64,000 nt of DNA. Source: Alphaproteobacteria bacterium. GTDB taxonomy: Bacteria > Pseudomonadota > Alphaproteobacteria > UBA8366. The stretch is taken from the NCBI GenBank assembly GCA_009377445.1, contig WHUA01000007.1:1-64000 (forward strand), written 5' to 3'. The notes under the pieces are model-generated. The model worked only from the letters and a program-made list of their open reading frames with translations. It did not search any database and was not told the origin of the DNA. The position numbers and the translations under genes are program-made. Below are positions 17,629-24,291 of this stretch, in pieces; within the stretch, counting starts at the first letter, position 1, and each line of letters opens with the position of its first letter.

Positions 17629-18606
17629 ATGGGCTCGACAGTTTCCGCAGTACAGGCATTCCTGGTGGAAAGCCAGATATTCTCGCTCAGCCTGATCTTT
17701 GCCGCGGCATTGCTGGCAGTCTTCGGATTCGCGGCCTTCTTCAACAGGGATGAGATAGAGGACCGGATGGGCCGGGTCGGGCGGAGCGCCGACGACGGAC
17801 AGGGCGTGGCCCTTCGTAGCCGGCAGGTCGATTTCAAATATCGTGCGACTTTGGAAAAGCTTCAGCGGACCTTCGAGCCGAATGGGGAAAAGGAAAAATC
17901 GGTGCTTCGACTGCGGCTGGTCCGCGCTGGCTTCATGCGTCCGTCCGCAGTTTTTGCGTACTTCTTGTGGCGTCTGTCGCTGGCCCTACTATTGCCGGTC
18001 GTCGTTCTGACCGCCATTGTCCTAATCGTCGGAAATCTCACGCCGAACGTCCTGATCATTGCGGCGATCGGCGCCTGTATAGCCGGATACTATTTGCCGT
18101 ATCTTTACGTTCGGAACCGGAGTTCGGAACGGCAACGCAAGGCGCGTGAAGGCTTTCCCGACACGCTCGATATGTTGCTCGTCTGCGTCGAGGCAGGGTT
18201 GGGCCTGTCGGCGGCCATCGAACGCGTTGGCGGCGAGATTGGCCGCTCGCATCCGATCCTGGCTGAGCAATTTGGATTGGTGGGTCTCGAGATGCGGGCG
18301 GGAGCAAGCCGGTCAGACGCGCTAAAGAATCTCGCGCGGCGCCTCGGAGTCGACGAGGTTAATGCATTTGTGACGCTGCTCGTGCAATCGGAGGCGCTTG
18401 GAACCAGCATTGCCGATAGCCTGCGTGTATACGCGCAGGAAATGCGCACGACGCGAATGATTAGAGCGGAAGAGCTGGCCAACAAGCTACCGGTAAAGAT
18501 CACGATACCCCTCGGTATCGGTATTCTTCCGTGTCTCATCATCGTCATCATGACGCCTGTCATAATACGGGTCGCGCGTAGCGTATTTCCTTTATTGCCC
18601 GGCTGA
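17629..18606 (+). CDS. tadC: Tad inner-membrane platform protein TadC
   Basis: A 325-residue partner of TadB with the same T2SSF fold: FPDTLDMLLVCVEAGLGLSAAI and FVTLLVQSEALGTSIADSL are the two conserved helix turns. Hydrophobic helices are near 16-34, 108-128, 131-150 and 300-320. The frame is open to 17587, which would overlap tadB, but the ATG at 17629 has AAGGGG upstream and gives the normal length. Ends 18 bp before the first tadD-like gene, which has a good AAGGAG site. Confidence 0.92.
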   Translation: MGSTVSAVQAFLVESQIFSLSLIFAAALLAVFGFAAFFNRDEIEDRMGRVGRSADDGQGVALRSRQVDFKYRATLEKLQRTFEPNGEKEKSVLRLRLVRAGFMRPSAVFAYFLWRLSLALLLPVVVLTAIVLIVGNLTPNVLIIAAIGACIAGYYLPYLYVRNRSSERQRKAREGFPDTLDMLLVCVEAGLGLSAAIERVGGEIGRSHPILAEQFGLVGLEMRAGASRSDALKNLARRLGVDEVNAFVTLLVQSEALGTSIADSLRVYAQEMRTTRMIRAEELANKLPVKITIPLGIGILPCLIIVIMTPVIIRVARSVFPLLPG

Positions 18607-18624
18607 CAAAAAGGAGCAACGACA

Positions 18625-19848
18625 GTGAAGAAAAGTTACAGGCCGTTTTTAGTTGCGTTGCTCGCAGCGTTAGCTGCCGCCGGCTGCTCGCCGGAGACGG
18701 GCACGGTGGTCGGCGGACTCGACAGCGGCCCGAGACAGACTTGGGAACGCGAGTTCAACCAGGGGAAGGAAAACCTGGCGTCCGGCTACTTCGGCCTGGC
18801 CTTGCAGCATTTCAAATCGGCTCTGGGAAAGAACCCGCAATCCATCCGGGTGATGAACGCGCTTGCCGTAACCTATGACCGCCTCGGCCGCCATGATCTG
18901 GCGGAGCTCTATTACGACCACGCGCTCGCGATCGAGCCGGGCTCCTCCACGACGCTGAACAACGTCGGTTACTCGATGTTGACACGGGAGCGCTACGAGG
19001 AAGCCCTGATCTATTTCGAGCGCGCCCTGACACTGCGGCAGGAGCCCAGCGAAAGGCGCATGATCGTTGCGAACCGGCAGCTGACGATGGACCGGCTGCG
19101 CATGGCGCGTCAACGGCAGGGCGGTCGCGAAGTTGCCAAGGCCGCGGCCACGGCGGCGTCCGCCCGCGACGATTGCCGGAGCCAAGGATCGAACTTGGTC
19201 GGACGCATGGGCGAACGGGTCTTTGCCCTCGTGACCAATCCGGCGATCCCTCGTCTGCCGAGCGGACACTGTGGGAGCGGCCGGAGCTTGCGCGTCGCGA
19301 TGCTTCATACGGGAGGCGCCGGGCAAGCCTCCGGTCCGGCCGGGATAGGCGGGAGCGCGGATGTGGTGACGCCCGAAACGGCGCGTGCGGTCCCGCTGCC
19401 TCAGCCGCCCGGCGGCGATAACCTGGCCGTCCGCGGACCGGTGGAGCGGCAAGGCACAGATAGCCTCGTCGGCGTGGTCAAGGCTTCCGCGGAAGGGGCG
19501 CGGGGCGCGACGGGGCAGATAGGCTCGCCCCCATTGAAGGTGGAAGTCTCCAACGGCGCAGGCCGCAACAAGCTCGCGGCGAGAATGAGGGACTATTTCA
19601 CGTCGAAAGGTCTCGCCGTGAGCTATTTGACGAATGCCGCGAGTTTCAAGCACCGCACGACAACGATCTTCTACAAGTCCGGCAACCATGCGGCGGCGCA
19701 AAGGTTCGCGGAGCAGTTCCCCATACCCGTCGAGCTTGTCGAGATGAACGGCCATTATGCCGACGTCTTGATTCGGCTGGGCGCCGATATCCTCGAGTTC
19801 GACAGTAAATCCCTTTATGCCGCAACGCACGGAGAGCGGAATGTCTAG
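18625..19848 (+). CDS. TadD-like lipoprotein: TPR domain plus LytR_C domain
   Basis: A 407-residue predicted lipoprotein starting with GTG (AAGGAG at 18611-18616). Signal ends AALAAAGC with Cys at 21. TPR repeats occupy about 45-175 (GYFGLALQHFKSALGKNPQS; DLAELYYDHALAIEPGSSTTL; YEEALIYFERALTL). A Gly/Ser/Pro-rich linker with two cysteines follows (about 185-300), then a LytR_C domain (about 310-395: LKVEVSNGAGRNKLAARMRDY, HRTTTIFYKSG, ADVLIRLGADI). TadD proteins are thought to help assemble the outer-membrane complex; the LytR_C addition may bind envelope polymer. It overlaps the next gene by 8 bp. Confidence 0.85.
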   Translation: MKKSYRPFLVALLAALAAAGCSPETGTVVGGLDSGPRQTWEREFNQGKENLASGYFGLALQHFKSALGKNPQSIRVMNALAVTYDRLGRHDLAELYYDHALAIEPGSSTTLNNVGYSMLTRERYEEALIYFERALTLRQEPSERRMIVANRQLTMDRLRMARQRQGGREVAKAAATAASARDDCRSQGSNLVGRMGERVFALVTNPAIPRLPSGHCGSGRSLRVAMLHTGGAGQASGPAGIGGSADVVTPETARAVPLPQPPGGDNLAVRGPVERQGTDSLVGVVKASAEGARGATGQIGSPPLKVEVSNGAGRNKLAARMRDYFTSKGLAVSYLTNAASFKHRTTTIFYKSGNHAAAQRFAEQFPIPVELVEMNGHYADVLIRLGADILEFDSKSLYAATHGERNV

Positions 19849-20779
19849 AAAAACCTTCGCGATCCGGTGGCTGGCGCCGGCAATCCTGTCATGCTTCGTC
19901 CTTTCCGGCTGCCTGACGACGAACCAGGAGCGACCGACTGCCCTGGCTGCCGATGCGGCAGCGACGCCTCAGGCCCAGGGGAAGCTGGACGCGGCGTACC
20001 GCGAGTTGCTCTTGTCTCACGGCCGCCGCGCGCTAGAGATGGAGAAGTATGAAGAGGCAATCTCCGCCTACAAGCGGATACTCGCTGCGGATCCGCAGGA
20101 TCCGGAAGCGGCCTTCGGCATGGCCGAGACGATGCTGGCCGCCGGTGATTTTCCCGTGGCGCTCGGCTATTACCGCACGCTGAGCACAAACGAAGCGTTT
20201 CGCGCGCGGGCGTGGCAAGGCGAGGGCCTCGTTCTCCTCAGCATAGGACAGCCGCGGCAGAGCGGAGAGATCCTGCGCAAGGCGGTCGCGGACGATGTCA
20301 CCCTCTGGCGCGCCTGGAACGGGCTGGGACGCACGCTCGACATCGAGGGCAAGCATGACGAGGCGAAGAACAGTTATGACCGAGCTCTCGCGCTGGAGCC
20401 CGGCTCCGCCGCGGTGCTCAACAATCGGGGCGTATCGAACATGCTGGCGGGACGCTATGCGGAGGCCGAAAAGGATTTGAGGGATGCGGTTTCGCGGGAC
20501 CGAGAGCTCGAGCGCGCGCGAAGCAACCTGCGTCTCGTGCTGGCGTGGCAGGGCAGGTATGCCGAGGCGCTGGCGGACGTCAGCCGTATCGACGCGCCGA
20601 TCGCACTCAACAACATCGGCTATATCGCCATGAAGCGCGGCGACCTGAATCACGCCGAAGCCTATTTCGCGCAAGCGATGCAGATGAGCCCGGCCTTCTA
20701 CGACAAGGCCGACCGCAATCTCAAGTTCCTGAACGAGATGAAAAAGCTGCAGAAGGTTGCCGACACGAAGAATGGTTGA
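19841..20779 (+). CDS. tadD: TadD-like TPR lipoprotein
   Basis: A 312-residue TPR lipoprotein. The ATG at 19841 is preceded by GGAGAG (19831-19836) and gives signal AILSCFVLSGC with lipobox LSGC; a start at 19817 would spoil it. Successive TPR units run from about residue 50 to 290 (YEEAISAYKRILAADPQDPEA; HDEAKNSYDRALALEPGSAA; YAEAEKDLRDAVSRDREL; LNHAEAYFAQAMQMSPAFYD). It lacks the LytR_C domain of the preceding gene. It overlaps that gene by 8 bp and cpaA by 8 bp, so translation of the three is likely coupled. Confidence 0.88.
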   Translation: MSRKTFAIRWLAPAILSCFVLSGCLTTNQERPTALAADAAATPQAQGKLDAAYRELLLSHGRRALEMEKYEEAISAYKRILAADPQDPEAAFGMAETMLAAGDFPVALGYYRTLSTNEAFRARAWQGEGLVLLSIGQPRQSGEILRKAVADDVTLWRAWNGLGRTLDIEGKHDEAKNSYDRALALEPGSAAVLNNRGVSNMLAGRYAEAEKDLRDAVSRDRELERARSNLRLVLAWQGRYAEALADVSRIDAPIALNNIGYIAMKRGDLNHAEAYFAQAMQMSPAFYDKADRNLKFLNEMKKLQKVADTKNG

Positions 20780-21314
20780 GCCGGCCGCGATGGATATCGG
20801 TGCAATAACTCTCCTTGCTGTTGCCTTCGCTTTCGGCGGCTGCCTGGTTGCGATAGCCGTTTGCGACCTTGGCAGCTATACGATTCCGAACGCCGTGTGC
20901 GTCGCGTTGCTGTGGCTGTTCGTCGTGGCGGTGCCCTTCGCGCGCGTCGACATCTCGCTTCTATCGCACCTGTACAGTTTCCTGATCGTCCTCGCGGCAG
21001 GCTTTCTTGCCTTCCGCTTCGGCCTGTTCGGCGGCGGGGATGTAAAGAGCTGGGCGGCCATTGCCCTGTGGTACGACCTGGGCAGCCTGTCGGCACAGGT
21101 CTTTCACGTGACGCTGCTCGGGGGCATGCTGGGTCTGGCGCTCGTCGCGCTTCGGCGGGTCGCCGCCTCCCAGTACGTCCAGCACCACGTGTCGTTTTCC
21201 CGGGTGCCCCGCTTGTTTCGGATGGGAGAACCGGTTCCCTATGGCGTCGCCATTGCCGCCGGCACGGCGCTCAGCGCCGGCCATATCGATCTCTTCCGAT
21301 CCTTCCCGCTATAG
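20772..21314 (+). CDS. cpaA: Prepilin peptidase CpaA (TadV)
   Basis: A 180-residue membrane aspartic peptidase of family A24 that cleaves the Flp and TadE/F leaders. Catalytic aspartates are Asp32 in CDLGSYTIPN and Asp90 in FGGGDVK, both in the expected positions relative to the membrane helices. Start choice is uncertain: ATG at 20772 overlaps the tadD stop (ATGGTTGA), whereas ATG at 20790 gives a more compact N-terminus. Last gene of the 13-kb Tad locus. The enzyme lacks the methyltransferase domain of PilD, as usual for CpaA. Confidence 0.9.
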   Translation: MVEPAAMDIGAITLLAVAFAFGGCLVAIAVCDLGSYTIPNAVCVALLWLFVVAVPFARVDISLLSHLYSFLIVLAAGFLAFRFGLFGGGDVKSWAAIALWYDLGSLSAQVFHVTLLGGMLGLALVALRRVAASQYVQHHVSFSRVPRLFRMGEPVPYGVAIAAGTALSAGHIDLFRSFPL

Positions 21315-21729
21315 CCGCCGTACGGAGGCGCTCTCCGTTCCGCAGCACGCTGGTGGCCGCGCGGAACGATGCAAGGCGTTTTCCACGGAAGCCACGGTAG
21401 TTTCCTCCGCAATGTGTCGCCGAGAGCTTCGGAAGGCGGCATGATATTTTGACGATCTACTCATACATCATTGATTAAGCGTAAATAATTACCGCGTTGA
21501 CGACGCGGATATAGATATCTGGAGAGACGAGCGAATGCATCGGCAGTATTCGGCCCATGGCATGATCTCATTGGGACCGCCGCACCGCGCGCCGGGTGAA
21601 GCGATTGCGGAGCGATCGGCCGCCTGGTTCCGTCGCAAGCGTGGACGGCTGGTCGGGGGTGCCATGGCCCACGCACCGAGTTGTCATTCGGCATCTCGGT
21701 GGGTTGGGGCGACAGAATAGGAGAACGGA
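21315..21729. other. Intergenic stretch after the Tad locus
   Basis: Contains an AT-richer centre (about 21440-21500) that could hold the promoter of the downstream VPLPA-CTERM gene. A short frame at 21535-21720 starts with ATG after GGAGAG, but its composition is unlike a protein and I do not accept it. No convincing terminator hairpin follows cpaA. Confidence 0.35.
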
Positions 21730-22308
21730 ATGAGCAGACTCTTTGGCGCGAGCTTGTTTCTGGCCCTGGTCTTGCTAAGCAGCCCGGTAACGGCTGCCGT
21801 GGTGCCGCTCAGCCTCGACAACAACGGCGTGGTCCTTACCGACGACGCCCAGATTGTCGATGTGGATTTCGTGAGCAACGGCAGCGGCGGTTGGCTGGTG
21901 AACGTAGGGAACGGGCTGAGCTTCGAAGAATTCTTCGCCAATTTCAGCCAGCCGGTAGGCGCGGGCGATATCGACATCACCACTGCGGGCTGGTCGCTCG
22001 TTACGTCGGGCGGCGGGGGCGGGACGGCCGGTAATTTCGGGCAGTTCAGCATCAAGATTGATGGCCCGGTGAGCGGTGGGACTCTCGATTTGCAGTTCGA
22101 GCTGACGGTGGCCGGGTTGTTCGATCCCAATAGCAAGGGCAACACCTTCGCCGCCAAGATCTCGAGCCAGCAGGGCGGCAATGCCGGCGGCTTCGTATCG
22201 AATGGTTCGGTCTCGCAGGTTCCATTGCCGGCCGCAGTATGGCTGTTCTTGTCGGCCCTGGCCGGCCTCGCGGTCTTCTCTCGCCGGGGCAAGGCCGTTC
22301 AAGTATAG
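21730..22308 (+). CDS. VPLPA-CTERM-type secreted protein, paralogue of the one at 1234
   Basis: A 192-residue exported protein. AGGAG lies just before the ATG. A signal peptide (FLALVLLSSPVTA) is followed by a domain matching the protein at 1234-1827 along most of its length: shared blocks include NGLSFEEFF, GGTAGNFGQFS, DGPV, TFAAKI and GGNAGGFVS. The C-terminus has VPLPAAVWLFLSALAGLAVF and an Arg-containing tail, the full VPLPA-CTERM sorting signal. In exosortase systems such tails are removed and the protein is placed at the surface or in the matrix. A hairpin at 22336-22365 follows. Confidence 0.9.
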   Translation: MSRLFGASLFLALVLLSSPVTAAVVPLSLDNNGVVLTDDAQIVDVDFVSNGSGGWLVNVGNGLSFEEFFANFSQPVGAGDIDITTAGWSLVTSGGGGGTAGNFGQFSIKIDGPVSGGTLDLQFELTVAGLFDPNSKGNTFAAKISSQQGGNAGGFVSNGSVSQVPLPAAVWLFLSALAGLAVFSRRGKAVQV

Positions 22309-22335
22309 CGACCGGCAGCGCCGCGCAGGCAAGAC

Positions 22336-22365
22336 GAACGGCGCACCATTAGGGGTGCGCCGTTC
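22336..22365 (+). terminator. 12-bp hairpin after the second VPLPA-CTERM gene
   Basis: GAACGGCGCACC (22336-22347) pairs perfectly with GGTGCGCCGTTC (22354-22365) across a six-base loop, 28 bases past the stop at 22308. There is no long T-run, only CTGCC. Strong enough to be a transcript 3' end. Confidence 0.6.
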
Positions 22366-22450
22366 CTGCCATGGGCGCTCCATGACCGACGGCATCCGCC
22401 GTCGCTGATTACATATTCGGCCAAGAGCCGGTCTTTAGGAGGTTGCTGGA

Positions 22451-22753
22451 ATGGCCAAGCGGCGCATCGCTGTTGCGGTCGGCGATCTGTTCGAAAAGAC
22501 GAACATGACGCATTGGCGGTGGCAGGTCCGGGAGCTCGTGACGCCGGCGGGGCATCGCCTGCATGCCCGGCTGGTCCGCTGCGATTACCCATCCGAAACG
22601 CGGCTGTTTTCGCTTTCCGCCCTGCGCGATGGGCGGCTGTTTGTCCCTGCGGGCCGGCCCGGCCAGCTCAACCGTACAAACAGCCCGTCAGGATCGATGC
22701 GGATCCCCATCATCAGCAACGCTGGGTGTCAGAATATTCGGAAAAGAGCCTGA
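22451..22753 (+). CDS. Small hypothetical protein
   Basis: A 100-residue protein of unknown function. A perfect AGGAGG (22437-22442) nine bases before the ATG is the main support. The first 65 residues look protein-like (MAKRRIAVAVGDLFEKTN, HWRWQVRELVTPAGHRLHARLV); the last 30 are Ser/Asn/Pro-rich and may be unstructured. No signal peptide or membrane helix. It sits alone at the left border of the accessory region. Confidence 0.5.
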   Translation: MAKRRIAVAVGDLFEKTNMTHWRWQVRELVTPAGHRLHARLVRCDYPSETRLFSLSALRDGRLFVPAGRPGQLNRTNSPSGSMRIPIISNAGCQNIRKRA

Positions 22754-23285
22754 TAATGCATTGTTTATAAAAATTAATCAGGCAGCATGCATTCTCGGAT
22801 GTAGACTTAGGAAGCGACCGAGTTCCAGGCATGACGATAGCCGAATGCTAGGGTGTTCGCATGAAGCCGGTATTCTGCACCCGATACCAAGCCGGCTTCT
22901 GCTAGAGATAGCCACAAGACCAGGGGGCAACCCCAAAACCGTCGCCTTGGAGTCTCCCCTCTCAGGCGACAGACGACGGCCCCTCGCGCTCGTCCCAACG
23001 GCGCGACGGGCCGTTCGTTTTTGCTAGATCATGCGTCTCTGAATCGGATGAATTTGAACCGCACGCGCAACCGCCTTCTCAAGGTTAGGAGGGACAGCGT
23101 GCAGCAACTGGCGGCTCTGCGAGTAGATTAGGGTAGCCGGCACCGGCAAGGTTTCAAGGACGCCGTTGGTGCCATGCCAATCGGTGACCTGCCGCCGACC
23201 GTCTACGCCATCCGAGCAGCGTCTCGCCCCACCGTCGAACGAAATATGTATTTCGACCTTCATTCGCCAATCGATGTGTCGTATG
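22754..23285. other. Gene-free stretch with RNA-like secondary structure
   Basis: No plausible coding frame. On the + strand it contains a hairpin GAAGCCGG / CCGGCTTC (22863-22870 with 22892-22899), a small GGGG-CAA-CCCC hairpin, an extended pairing CCGTCGCC with GGCGAC and CGACGG (about 22940-22980), and finally a terminator-like element at 22997-23022. An AT-rich block just upstream (TTTATAAAAATTAATC, from 22764) could be a promoter. A small non-coding RNA is possible but matches no RNA family I recognise. Confidence 0.3.
22997..23022 (+). terminator. Terminator-like hairpin with T-run
   Basis: AACGGC (22997-23002) pairs with GCCGTT (23010-23015), followed by CG and five T. This is the classical intrinsic terminator layout on the + strand. 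No + strand coding gene ends here: the nearest stop is at 22753, so it may end a small RNA or a long 3' UTR. Confidence 0.5.
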
Positions 23286-23906
23286 TCAGGGCATCTCCGC
23301 AAGATGGTCTCTCTTGACGTTGATAATTTTGTGGACGCTGTTGACGCCCATCCTGAGCGTCCTGGCAATCTCGCGAATCGAGCGGCCCTGATTTCGCAAT
23401 TGGAGAACCTCCTTGGCCCTCTTGTGCGGCCGTCCGCTAGGCCTTCCGAGCTTTTTGGTGGTTCGCGCGAGACCAGCCTTTACCCGCTCGCTGATCATGG
23501 AGCGCTCGAATTCTGCGAATACCCCAAGCATTTGAAAGAGGGCCCGCCCTGATGGGGTGCTTGTATCGAGCCGTTGCTGGTGAAGGTATAGGTCAATTCC
23601 CAGTGAGTGGAGGTCATCGAGGAAATGGACAAGGTCCTGCAGCGAGCGGCCAAGCCGGTCGACAGCCCATGCAGCGATCATGTCGAACTCGCGAGCTGTG
23701 GCATCCTTCAGCATCTGGTTGAATGCAGGGCGGCCGAAGCGTCCCTTGGCCCCGCTGATGCCTGCATCCTCATATACATTGGCGATTACCCACCCTGCGC
23801 GCGTCGCCACTTCCTCGAGCTCACGGCGCTGATTGGCGGTGGTTTGCTCGTCCGTGCTTACGCGGAGATAAAGTGCAACGCGTTTGGTAGGATCCGAGGT
23901 AGCCAT
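23286..23906 (-). CDS. Serine recombinase, resolvase/invertase family
   Basis: A 206-residue site-specific recombinase. The catalytic serine is Ser17 in YLRVSTDEQ. Other family marks are EDAGISGAKGRFGRPAFNQML, AAWAVDRLGRSLQDLV and MLGVFAEFERSMISERVKAGL (the E helix). A C-terminal helix-turn-helix, GRSIREIARTLRMGVNSVHKI, binds the site. It is the small resolvase type and appears intact. Such enzymes occur on transposons, plasmids and genomic islands; here it is the leftmost leftward gene of the accessory region, downstream of the helicase fusion on the same strand. Confidence 0.92.
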   Translation of the reverse strand: MATSDPTKRVALYLRVSTDEQTTANQRRELEEVATRAGWVIANVYEDAGISGAKGRFGRPAFNQMLKDATAREFDMIAAWAVDRLGRSLQDLVHFLDDLHSLGIDLYLHQQRLDTSTPSGRALFQMLGVFAEFERSMISERVKAGLARTTKKLGRPSGRPHKRAKEVLQLRNQGRSIREIARTLRMGVNSVHKIINVKRDHLAEMP

Positions 23907-24015
23907 GATTGCAGTCTCCTTAACAGTGCTGCGATTGCGGTTAGGGCGCCATCAGCGTTGCCGCGCTGGTGGCGCCCGATCTTGCTATCATCGACGATTC
24001 CATAAAACAAGTGTT

Positions 24016-24276
24016 TTACGAGAACGGCTGCCACTCTGAAATGCGCCTGGATTTGCGCGGCTCGCCGAAGCCCAAATTCGAGGGGGTTTTTGGAGAACAG
24101 GTCCTAAGCGGTCCAGATGCGGCGTAACCGCTGCAGACAAGAATGAAGTGATGTTGCGCTTTGGTCTTCGGAGTCCGATTTCCGTTGTGAAGGCTGCGGT
24201 AGAATGAAAGGTGCTTGTCGATCAGGCGCTGATCCCACGCGTTCAGCGCCGCGTGCGGCTTTCCGTGATGGTTCAT
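24016..24276 (-). CDS. Short MaoP/DUF413-like protein, possibly truncated
   Basis: An 86-residue frame. The first 50 residues (AALNAWDQRLIDKHLSFYRSL, then NGNRTPKTKAQHHFILVCSG) resemble the core of small DUF413/MaoP-type proteins, where a hydrophobic helix, a G-x-x-x-P-x-T turn and an F-x-x-V-C-x-G strand occur in this order. The expected C-terminal T-x-x-E-x-x-Y segment is missing and is replaced by an unrelated-looking tail (GPLRTCSPKTPSNLGFG), so the gene may be broken. The ATG at 24276 is preferred over a TTG two codons earlier. It starts 16 bp below the helicase fusion, on the same strand. Confidence 0.4.
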   Translation of the reverse strand: MNHHGKPHAALNAWDQRLIDKHLSFYRSLHNGNRTPKTKAQHHFILVCSGYAASGPLRTCSPKTPSNLGFGEPRKSRRISEWQPFS

Positions 24277-24291
24277 TCGCAAGTCTCGTTC

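Noticed and set aside
21535..21720. Short frame with a GGAGAG site upstream of the second VPLPA-CTERM gene
   Set aside because: Composition unlike a protein and no conserved feature; probably leader sequence.
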